64,000 nucleotides of DNA from Actinostola sp. cb2023. Taxonomy: Eukaryota > Cnidaria > Anthozoa > Actiniaria > Actinostolidae. The stretch lies in NCBI GenBank assembly GCA_033675265.1, contig JAUJYZ010000192.1, positions 1 to 64,000 of the forward strand, in the 5' to 3' direction. The notes under the pieces are model-generated. The model was not told the origin of the DNA. It saw nothing but the letters and a program-made list of their open reading frames with translations, and did no database searches. Numbering within the stretch: the first letter of the stretch is position 1; every line of letters starts with the position of its first letter. The position numbers and the translations under genes are program-made. Shown piece after piece: positions 23,801-32,800 of the stretch.

Positions 23801-25828
23801 GGTTGACATTTCAAAGATAGTATGGGTTGTGTTGGTGTATAATGATAAATTCAATGGTTAAAGGAAATCTATAACACCGTAAAAAAAGTACTTAACTTTA
23901 CCGATGTTTCGAGTCTTAGCCCTTTTTACTCTGACGAAGGACTAAGGCTCAAAACGTCAGTAAAGTTAAATACTCTTTTTTACAGTGTTATGTAGATTTC
24001 CTTTAACCACTGAATTTCAAAGATTAGTGATTTTAAAGAAGAAATAACAGAAACTTGCACAAATAGAAAATAATATTTAACGATCATTTCAGAATTCCCC
24101 AGGTGTCAATTATATAATAATAAAAAATAAAGACTTGAATAATGCAAGTACCAAAATATTAGCAGAAAAAGATGTAATTTAAGAATTAAATATAAATAGA
24201 CAGAAAGGGAATGGCAGTCAAAAAAATAGAGTAAAATATTATTTCTTTTTCCTCTAGAAATCACATAAATGTTTTAAGATGTCATGCTGAGGTTGTGTGT
24301 CTGATGATTTTGAGACCATAAAAATGTTAAATAGATAAAGTAAAGGCTATAAAACTTAATGATTTGTTAAGAAATAGGCCTTTTGTTGAGAAAACTAAAA
24401 AAACTAAAAAGAAAACCGTTGCAGTGTTGCTATACCATTTAATCAATAAGATTATGGCTTGAGATTATGGCTTGAGAAATAACTGAACAATGACATATGG
24501 TTTATATTTCTACCAAATATGCTTTACAAATTATACAAACTGAAAAGGGAAACCATTTCAGTGGCATGAAATGGATACTAGTAGATCACATGGAACATCT
24601 GATCAACATTTTATTGGTACAAAACATTCCATTTATTGTAATTTATCTTGGCAAATAAATATTCTAATATCGGGGTTCTTAAGGTTGTGAGTTTCATTAC
24701 TTAGTAGCATTTCAAAGTACATGTAAGCAATCAAGTGTGAAGAAAATATTATTGAAACGACAAAAGTATTCAATTTAGCAAAACTTTGCAGAGGCGAGCT
24801 GTCAAATTTGTACAAACACTTTACTGGATTTAGCTTACTGTATATTGTTCCTCATTCTGGTAGTCTTGATCAATCCAAGCACATCTGATCTGAAATCTTC
24901 TTTTAATTTCCTCAGTGCCAAAAAATCCCCTGGCAATTAAACAATATTTGTAACTTTCAAAAATGACTCGATGGTACTCGCTGTTATGTACAGCAGCTGT
25001 ATAATATACAAATGTAGTATCTTAAGACCGAGCCCTTGGACATCAATTACTCTTCAAAGAGTCAGAATGTACAATTAAAAACCAAAATTCAAATCGAAAA
25101 TAATTCATTGGAAAATCAAATACAGTCGCCCGATTATTATTGTACAGACCTTATAAAATCTTTGACATGTTGGGTCTGCCAGCTTCCCGCCACACTCTTG
25201 AAAATGCAAGGCTATAAAGCTGGGTTCAAATGTCGTGATAGTCTAAAAAGCGAAATACGAAAGGATTTCACTACAAAAGGAAAATAAATGGCCTTCAACT
25301 ACTTGAATATTACACGAAGTGAAGTCAAGATGAACTTACTTGCAAAAGCTCCTCAGTCCAGATTTTTTCCTTATTTTCGCGCTACAATGAAAACAATAAA
25401 ACCGTCTCAGCTCTCTTATTGTCAAGCATAATAACAAATCCATCACAAACGAGACATCTTTTGCCTTTTATTCCCAGGGTATTTCTAATTCGGCAAAAGT
25501 GCATTTTTGACTCGCAGAGTTAACGTGAAATACTGCAAATGTATAAAGTAAACACACTGCACATTTTCACGTCCAAACGGCCAACATATTTGAAACCTTA
25601 CATAATATCCTTGAAATTACAGTGTTAAGTAACTGTCTACAGGAAGCTCACGAATTGGTGACTGGCTGAGTCAAGTTTCTCATAGCTATCGGCTATCAGT
25701 ACTCTAAAAATATCATAATTGATGAAAAACAAACGAACGTCTTCCAGTTGTAGAAGTTAACTTACGTCTTCAAAAAGTGATCCTACGTTGGCTGTTATGA
25801 ACAGAACGGGAACTGTTAAGTCTGCCAT
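11814..25828 (-). CDS. INPP5A: Inositol polyphosphate-5-phosphatase A (INPP5A-like), 17 exons
   Basis: This enzyme removes the 5-phosphate from Ins(1,4,5)P3 and related inositol phosphates, ending calcium signals. Exons (minus strand): 25766-25828, 25340-25381, 25150-25242, 24839-24976, 22330-22393, 21920-22023, 21395-21447, 21210-21273, 20029-20084, 19031-19115, 17569-17664, 16267-16415, 14626-14676, 13939-13999, 12722-12781, 12516-12555, 11814-11842. The joined frame has 415 codons; human INPP5A has 412. The N-terminus reads VLFITANVGSLFED. Signature motifs are LFGDFNFRLD (near residue 242), RCPSWCDRVL (near 358) and GDHKPVF (near 391). Oddities: HFQE replaces the usual HCQE near residue 48, and the proposed last exon ends without the C-terminal prenylation box of human INPP5A. 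The acceptor of exon 4 is uncertain (high end 24929 to 24996). The start lies about 1.06 kb from the MFSD10 start in divergent orientation. Confidence 0.9.
12157..12325. mobile_element. GAGTC/GAGTGGGAAA MITE, copy 1
   Basis: The ends are GAGTCATTTTCATATGAGTG and the complement with TA flanks. It lies in the last intron of INPP5A. Sister copies are at 14216-14428, 31298-31504 and 33979-34172. Confidence 0.7.
12943..13060. repeat. GC-rich hairpin plus (GTA)n run
   Basis: CTCGGGC and GCCCGAG flank a GC-rich loop, CCAGGCCGCAGGCC. Seven GTA units follow at about 12992-13012. It sits in an INPP5A intron. Confidence 0.5.
13325..13760. repeat. Diverged ~35-bp repeats in INPP5A intron
   Basis: Variants of CTCCCTCGTCACGCAACTGT, each followed by a CATTGTCA-like word, occur at 13331, 13590, 13625 and about 13690. 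A short GAACTCAAAGGCAAATCAAA tandem sits at 13515-13565. Confidence 0.5.
14063..14215 (+). repeat. Imperfect (GAT)n microsatellite
   Basis: Trinucleotide-rich DNA gives an aspartate-rich frame and a methionine-rich one. Neither is a gene. It lies in an INPP5A intron. Confidence 0.8.
14216..14428. mobile_element. GAGTGGGAAA MITE, copy 2
   Basis: TA-flanked, with the right end TTTCCCACTCATAAGAAAAC. It shares GTTACAGTACGGTTCGTGTC with copy 4 at 33979. Confidence 0.7.
15161..16154. mobile_element. Element with many TTGCGGAGAAGAC repeats
   Basis: The left end GTTGCGGAGAAGACA and the right end GTCTTCTCTGCAAC are inverted. Between them are further copies: inverted at 15329, six tandem copies at about 15493-15610 (24-bp spacing), a doublet at 15760-15787 and one at 15971. 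The whole block lies in an INPP5A intron. Dense terminal-repeat copies resemble subterminal transposase-binding arrays (inference). No transposase is encoded. Confidence 0.6.
17035..17220. mobile_element. Foldback element, ~186 bp
   Basis: The arms CAAATAGAACAGCTTTTTCT and the complement continue into GTTCAGTAATACAGCAC, with GAGCACTCGCC-type inner pairing. It sits between INPP5A exons 11 and 12. Confidence 0.75.
17225..17482. repeat. Solo arm of the 3.4-7.2 kb inverted-repeat family
   Basis: Shares GGCAAGAAAGTTGAGGATTC and CAATCAGAGTGCGCG with 6830-7160. It is bounded by TATATA(A) words. Confidence 0.6.
17931..19023. mobile_element. GCGCTTATT-family element, 1.09 kb
   Basis: Terminal repeats are TACCGTAAATGCTCGATTTA and TCGAGCATTTATGGTA. 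Several GGGGGCGCTTATT/GGGGGCACTTATT motifs lie near both ends. The interior holds a reversed retroelement 3' end (18105-18200), a partial copy of its flank (about 18440-18500) and a 127-bp hAT-like MITE. Its right end is only 7 bases from INPP5A exon 10. Confidence 0.7.
18634..18760. mobile_element. hAT-like mini-element, 127 bp
   Basis: The ends are CAGGGCCGTAGCC and GGCTACGGCCCTG, with a shared ATACT flank. CAGGG ends are usual for hAT elements. It is nested in the larger element. Confidence 0.6.
19141..19814. mobile_element. Long foldback element, ~310-bp arms
   Basis: The ends are GGTGGTTCCCGCATAATGAA and the complement, with TTAA left and TTTA right. The arms run inward past CTCGTACGATTTTT to GTCCCTAGTAATGTTCTGAC. 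Each arm contains the same 60-codon frame starting MNDQFAVFFNSLAPRQYCLD (one residue differs in the right arm). It begins 25 bases from INPP5A exon 10. Confidence 0.85.
20373..20798. mobile_element. hAT-like non-autonomous element, 426 bp
   Basis: Terminal repeats are CAGGGCCTCTGATAT and ATATCAGAGGCCCTG, flanked by ATGTAT on both sides. GCGATATCGC and GCATAATTTTCCGCA words lie near the ends. It sits between INPP5A exons 8 and 9. Confidence 0.75.
21008..21157. mobile_element. Hairpin MITE, 150 bp
   Basis: GTTCCAAGTCGAGGTTGGCA pairs with TGCCAACCTCTACTTGGAAG across a short loop. The outer pairing is ACCACTTCACAGTTCTGTTT with ACAGAACCGTGAAGTAGT. It lies 52 bases from INPP5A exon 8. Confidence 0.75.
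22441..22589. mobile_element. GGCC...TTGCACGAAAGGTGAATAG MITE
   Basis: The ends GGCCCTGGTTGCACGAAAGG and the complement flank several TATCC-rich words (TTATCCAATGGATAA, ATCCGTTGGATAG). It sits just upstream of INPP5A exon 5 on the coding strand. Confidence 0.7.
22998..23155. repeat. Diverged relative of the 9-10.8 kb minisatellite unit
   Basis: The words GACTGGTGGCCGAGACCATT and ACAGAGG followed by GTGGTCGTTAGTATAGAGGT resemble the minisatellite unit. This suggests the array grew from a dispersed element. Confidence 0.4.
23847..24018. mobile_element. Foldback MITE, 172 bp
   Basis: The ends AAATTCAATGGTTAAAGGAA and the complement continue through ATCTATAACACCGTAAAAAA, with a GTCGTCAGAG-like centre. 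It lies in INPP5A intron 4. Confidence 0.8.
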
Positions 25829-26890
25829 TACTAGGTCAACCTGTTAGAATCTTGATACATAATGTTGTAGGCAGGTAGAGTGAGAAATAGTGGGATTTGA
25901 ACCCTTCTTTCTGTGACACTTTCCCTGTGCATGAAAGTCGTCCTGCCGTTGAACTGTTTGTGACCGGGAATAACGACCGCAATGATTTGTGGGAAATGAT
26001 TACCAAACCGCACATCGCTCAGCAGGGCGCTTTATCGCCCGCGGCCTCTCTTCTTTTGTAGGATTACAACAGATTCAAATTGAACATTCTTGTATTATTA
26101 TGAGCTTTCTAGTGAGAAGTAATGTATTATCAATAATGAACTAACCAGAAAAACTGGCGAGCCTTGGCCGGAATCCATTCACTTTTTTACGGTTTCTGAT
26201 CGTACTTCCTATATCAAAAAATACTGATACTACCCCCTCTTGTATTGTAACCCAAAAGAAGTGGGATCGTTGTAAAAGGTGTCGGCAGAGTAGACAACTG
26301 TAAAGGTAAAATCTACAAATCGTACCAACAATTTTAGCAATCAGATTGTAGCTTTTGCCGAAGATTCTTCAGTTCTCTTTCGATTTCTCCCTCGATTTCT
26401 CCCTCTGCTACGTCATCTGTCTTTTCTTCTCCTCTTTTCTCTAGCTTCTTTTCTCCTCTTTTGTCTTCTTTTCCCTCTTTTCCTTCTTCGCTCTTCCATC
26501 TTGTTCTAGTTCGTGCGCGCGCTTTTTGAGAGCAAGCAGCATGATCATTAGTCGAGTGTTGTGAATGACGTCACTTCCGTTAGTCGAAGGAGTCGGGTAG
26601 CTTTTCAAACAACTCTTCAAAAAGTTCATTTGTACTTGTCGTCAGTTGGTCGAATGCTGTTTGAAAGTTCATTGAGTCAATAGCACACATCAATCTCCTG
26701 GTGTCACCAACAAAATCTTGAAAATACGAGGCATCGTGGGAGTACGGCCAGCTTCCTGAACCGCTGAAGTCGAACGTCCGAATAAGTTCCTTTCAATTCA
26801 GTTTTATGCTCTCTTGTCAACTCCAGCGACTTTTGTCATCTTTTATAATTCGAATTTCTTCATCTACGAGCAACACTGATCTCTAAGAAT
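25829..26890. promoter_or_regulatory. Divergent INPP5A / MFSD10 intergenic region
   Basis: 1,062 bases separate the two start codons. A TC-rich tract lies at about 26370-26500. No TATA box is obvious. It is inferred to hold both promoters. Confidence 0.45.
25880..25985 (-). repeat. tRNA-like fragment
   Basis: The minus strand has CAGTTCAACGG (A-box-like) and GGTTCAAATCCC (B box) about 60 bases apart, just upstream of the INPP5A start. It is probably a SINE or tRNA relic; a folded tRNA could not be closed by eye. Confidence 0.35.
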
Positions 26891-29800
26891 ATGGACTCGA
26901 ATAAAAATAAAGCAGGACTGAAAGACAGAAGCCTTTCCAATCACTTTGAATCCATACAATCGACGTCAAAGACTTCAAGCAGAGTTCAGACAGCTGATGA
27001 CAACCAAGATCATGGTGAAAGTAATGAAAACAGAATACTTTTGACGATATTTGCTTCGTTAGTTATAGACTTATTGGCGTTTACTGTCATTCTACCTCTT
27101 TTACCATCATTACTGGAGTTTTATGGGCGACAGAAACAGGTAAAAAGTAACTTAATTTGCAATAATTTACATGAAAGCTCAGTTCTTAAGCTTATATTGG
27201 CCATTGTGCTTGATATCTTGAAATTCATGCAAACATAAATACTTAAATGCGATCCGGTGCGGCATAATAGTTTAGTACCGGTACGTGTACTTTTTACATA
27301 ATAGTGATATTGTGTATCTTATAAGCTTATGTGTATCTTATATATTGTGATAGATCTACAGTAGGAGGGAGGCCGGGCCCGGAGGGTACAATGTAAAATA
27401 ATGTACAGTACATTTTAAAAGGGCGACTAAAAGAACCTGTTGTGTTTATATTTCGCAAAGAGAAGGGGTTTTCTACCGGCACAACAACCTAGTTTTGGGC
27501 GATTTTATTCGTTAATCCAGTTTAGATTTAACGTAAAATCACTATGAATCTAGGTTAGAGTTTAAAATAATGTCAATCTACATTGGAAGAGTTTCAGTTT
27601 CGAAATTCAGTGTCCAGCAGATTCAACAAAGACTGGAGTCATTTATCAATAATTCGTTATCAAAAGTCAGAAATCCAGGTTTTGGAAAATGGTGTCCAGG
27701 GCTGTTCCCTGCTGACAGAGTCTTCTTTTCTCCTGGGAAAGAAGAGGAAGAAAGAACCAGGGCTGAGGACCTCGCCGCACATTAACCTAGCTATACCATT
27801 TCTTAACCAAGTACCCCCTCCCCAAGCTCCCCTGGGGAGGGGGTTTGAACCATTACAATCTTGATCAAACTCCCTAATAATGAAATGTGTAGTCATTTCT
27901 ATCAGGAATTAACGAGTTAGACAGGTTAATTTCATAATCCATATATAGAAAAGCACTAGGTGACGCACTAGGTAGGTACAGGTGTTCTCTGGTCAGTCTT
28001 CTTCATCAGACATAATGATGCTTTTACTGTCATTTTACTTGTAAAGAGTACAAGACTTGTACATGTGTAGCACTGACAAAACCATTATCAGAGTGTAATG
28101 TAACTGTCAATAACTGACATTGTTTCTCACAGTCATGTGTATTTTACACCAAAAGAAATTGGTATTCATATTTACCTTGGGTTGTATATATTCTATTCCA
28201 AATAACATTGATCACTATAGTGACAACAAACAAGCTCTGGAATTTAGCCCAGGGTCTTCATTCATCTCTATTGTTTGGACTGTACATGGTGATTACATAT
28301 AAATGGGCGAAGGTGTTTCTATGGTGACAACACTGCTTTTTATTCTTCTTTCACAAAATTTAATTTTCCATCTGTTTAACGACTAGTAAATATGGAACCT
28401 AGTCAATGATCTTCTCAAATCCAAACAAAGGGCATGCTGTTGAATTTTCTTAAGTTTCCTATATAAATTTGCTATAATAAATTATATATTTATTAGTGTA
28501 ATGACTATCTCAGACTTCAATCTTCCTATTGTAAGTGTACATGTATGTACCCCTCTGTTCATGATTGTGTCATGGTATCAATTCAATATCATTACATGTA
28601 TGTTTGTTGATGGCATATATGCTGTGATCTATTAGATATACAATATACTGGTCCAACTGATAGCCAGCACTCGCATGCAGTCAGTTATTTTGTTAGTCTT
28701 TGTTTCTCTAGTGCTAGACCTACATGTACTGGCTTTTACTGTCATTCTTCCTCTTTTTCCAATATTACTTGAACTTTATAGTCCAATCAAAAAGAGGTAC
28801 TGAGAAACAAGAAGTGACTTTATATTGACTAATTACTATGGCAGACATTGGTTGTCTCTGATAGGGCACAATGTGATCTATCAAGTTTGTGTAGAGCATA
28901 CAGCATGTTTAATTTGTATTAAACTTGAAGTGTCATACATTGTATAGTATAGTGAAGTGCTATTTAGTATAAGTACAAGTGATAATATATCAAACAGGAG
29001 AAACAGTTCTTCCGATTTTTAAAACAATAAGATGTGGGTTGAAAAAATATTGTCAAATTAAGTGATATTATTAAATGAAAATTACACAATAACTTAGTCA
29101 CAGATACTTTCAAGCAAAATAACAGTTATTATTTGAATGTGAAATTTAATTAAAATACATGTACAGTACTATATGCCTTAAAATGTACAAACCAAATACT
29201 TTGACTGCATGTACATGACAATCGTTGTATTTTCAAGTAACACCACATGATACCAGATGACTGTTTCACATACTTGTTTGTGACTCTTATTTTCAGGATA
29301 CCCTGTACAATGCAATGATGGACAGACTAAATTACTTCAAGACTTTGATGGGCATGCCAGAGGTTGAACGATTTAATGGTGTTCTTTTTGGTGGTAAATA
29401 ATGCTGACGCTTACTTTAAGTACAATTTGTGGAAATGTTCTTTATAATCCAAGAGAGAAATCAGATTTATATACTCTCCCTTCCCCTTCCCCTTCCCCAG
29501 AGAGAAATCAGTTACAAGTTCTTCCCCTCTCCTTCCCAAGAAATCAGATGTCCTCCCCCTTCCTCTTTCCAAGAGAGAAATCAGTTGTCCTCTCCCTCCC
29601 CCTTCCCCAAAGAAGAAATCAGATTTATATACTCTCCCTTCCCCTTCCCCTTCTCCTTCCCCAGAGAGAAAATCAGTTGTACTTCCCCTCCCCCTCCCCA
29701 AAGAAGAAATCCAATGTCCTCTCGCCCTTCCCCAAAGAGAAGTCATTTGCCCTTCCATTCTACATCTAATTAGTATAATAATAGGGGGAGTAACTGCATC

Positions 29801-32800
29801 CTCAAGAATTAATAAATGTCCTTCCTATGTCTGTCCATGGAGAAAACAGATCTGTATCCTACTTCTATTCTCAAGGACAAATAACATGTCCTTCCCAGGT
29901 AGAATTTAAATTTCATGTCCCTCCCCCACAGGAGAAATCATGAACAATGTACATACAGTACATACAGTACATGTATATTGCTTATATTTTGTCTTATGAA
30001 AATGATGTAAATTTCTATTCACCTAAGATATGGTCTTATTTGTTTTGTATTTTATCAGGTATTCTGGGTTCTTTGTTCTCATTTCTTCAGTTTTTATGTT
30101 GTCCATTATTTGGTGCAGCATCAGACTTGTACGGCAGGAAGATTACACTACTTGTATCCATGGTAATTAATCCTCAAACTAATTTCCACTCATTGTGAAT
30201 AAATAAAAGACATGGCTACACAGGGTTCTCAGTATGTTTTTAAACGGCTTGTCCACTTTGAACAGTGTGTAATGACAGCACTTTGTAGATGTTGACACAT
30301 GAAGGCAACTTTTATATCCAGGACTATCAGCTTATAAGTTTCACTTTGACAGATAGTGGAATTCTGCCAGTTGCTAGCTTCTACTAAGAACCCTGGTTAC
30401 AAGTGCAATTTGTAAGGAAGCAAGGGTGGATGAGTGGTGAGAGCACTCGCTTCTCACTGCTGGGGTGCCTGGTTCAATTCCTGAACTGGGCACTTCATGT
30501 GATCTGCTGAGTTTGTTTGTTCTTTCTCCTTGAGGGTTTTTCTCCGGGTACCTCAAGTTTTCCTCCCTCATTAAAAACGAACAATATTTTGATCTGAGCT
30601 AGCTGTGCTCCATGGTCATATATGGCAGACTGCATAATGCACATTTATATATGCCTTCAACTCGGCCACGTTGAGCTGCATCCTTCATATACTTTAGCTG
30701 CCAGCTGCCAAGGAAGGATATTTAGCATGAAGGATGATTTTTTTAAATTGATTTTATTTATTTATTTTAATTTCAAACAATAACTTATTTATCTTACAAT
30801 GCTTATCTGAACGTCCATGTTTCAGGCTGGTGTATTGTTATCTTATGTCATCTGGGCTGCATCTCAGAATTTCAGTTTGTTTGTTGTGGCAAGAATCATT
30901 GGTGGTCTTAGTAAAGGCAATGTTACAATATGTACTGCTGCTGTTACTGATGTTACATCCATGAAAACTAGAAGTAAAGGGATGGTAAGTTTAGAATTCT
31001 ACACAGGTTTTGCTTGCTTGATCACAGCATTGTACCATGCAAGAACAGTGTAAGTGACTTGTGATCAAAATCCAAATTCTTCGCAAGAAGTAGCATGGAT
31101 CCCTTGTTAGCAATGTGGCCATTATGATAGTGATTATGATGATGATGATGATTAATGAACTACCACTGGATAAATGCCACACCCTGCAGCAGCTTTTCCA
31201 TCTCTCCTTAAACTTGGGAAAGTCCTTTTCCTGCTTTTAGGGAGAGAAGGCGGATGCACATAGGCTATTAGCTTCTGTCAAGGACCACTGAGGATTAGAG
31301 TCATTTTTGTATGAGTGGGAAACCTACGACATGGAGTTACAGCTATGGTACAGAATCAAAGACTTCTATTCAACCAATCACAGCATGCAAAATTATTGCT
31401 CAACCAATCAGAATGCTTGGACATGGCACTGTCACGGCACAGCACCATCAATGCATGGCACAAACTATACCGTAACTACTTCCCACTCATATGAAAACGA
31501 CTTTTATAAGTATACCCTGTGTTTACATTTTCAGGCTCTGGTTGGTGTAGCTTATTCTATAGGTTTCATTGTTGGTCCAACAATTGGTGCAGTTTTTGCC
31601 AGTAGGTCATCTATAGAAAGTGGCAACTTGTACTACTTGCCTGCTGTGTTTGCATCTGTACTCATCTTGGTGGATATTATCTTTGTACTTTGCTGTTTTA
31701 AAGACACTCTACCTCCAGAGAAAAGGGTAAATGATATGACAATAACTGGAAATGGTGTCTGAGGATAAACATGACCAATTCAGATTTGAAGGAAATCTGT
31801 GTAACTGCCAGTTTGAGTGGGAAGAGGTTATAAAGGATGAAAGAAGCTCTGGCTATACAGACTTATTTTACATCTTATGCCATGTGCGCATTTGCAGCCT
31901 CAGCACTGAAATGCCAGTTGCCTGGCATGCAATACCTCTTAGCACTCAGAGCAGGCTACATGTACTTGTTGGTGCACAAAAAGATTGTGTTGTGGATTCT
32001 ATAATATTGATATCTTTGTATTAACTTTGATGGTTTATTTTGTGTGGTAATTTGTAATTTTGAAGTTTCAAGAATAAAAGTAATTATTTATGGGTGTTTT
32101 TCCACAGTCCAGTTCAGTGTTATCTGAGGTGAAAAAAGCTTTTTATTACATCAATCCAGTGTCTCTTTTCAAGTTCAGTGCCCTAGAAAGATCAAGTATA
32201 TCTGGTAAGGAACCAGATACTCTAAACGTTTTCCCAGTGACCTTTGATCAAGGTTGTATGAAAATACGGAAAACGTCAATTTTTTTCACTTCTCTTTGAA
32301 CAGATCTCAAGACAGTGCGATCCATTGGTGTAGTCTACTTTTTATTTTTGTTATTTTTCTCTGGTCTTGAGTTCACTCTTACTTTCCTGACTCACACGCA
32401 CTTTAAATACACAAGGTGAGGTTATACTATTCCTTGCCTTCTTGCTAGTTTTTGTTCTTCATTCCTTCCATCTTTCTCATTTCCCTTCCTTTCCGCTTTC
32501 ATCCCCTTCTTTCTTTCACTCGCCCACTTGTTCCCTTCCCCTTCTGCCATGCTTTCATTTATTTGTTCTTTCATTCACTTATTTTTTAAGCATGAAACAA
32601 GGAATGATGTTCTTCTTCATTGGAATCATTATGGCAACAGTGCAAGGTGTGATTTTGTTTATCTAAGGTGCGGGGACACAGTGCAACATTGCGTGCAATA
32701 TTGCTGGCAATTTTGTTGTAGCATGTGATCCCTACCCTGCAACATGTGCAATTGACTAGTGCACGCTCATACGACGGAATTTGTTGCTCGCAATATTACT

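Noticed and set aside
29401..29773. Proline/serine-rich ORFs of 114-122 codons on both strands
   Set aside because: By-products of the pyrimidine-rich minisatellite within an MFSD10 intron.
30374..30571. 65-codon minus-strand ORF ending in a tRNA-like region
   Set aside because: It is the antisense of the SINE at 30415-30580.
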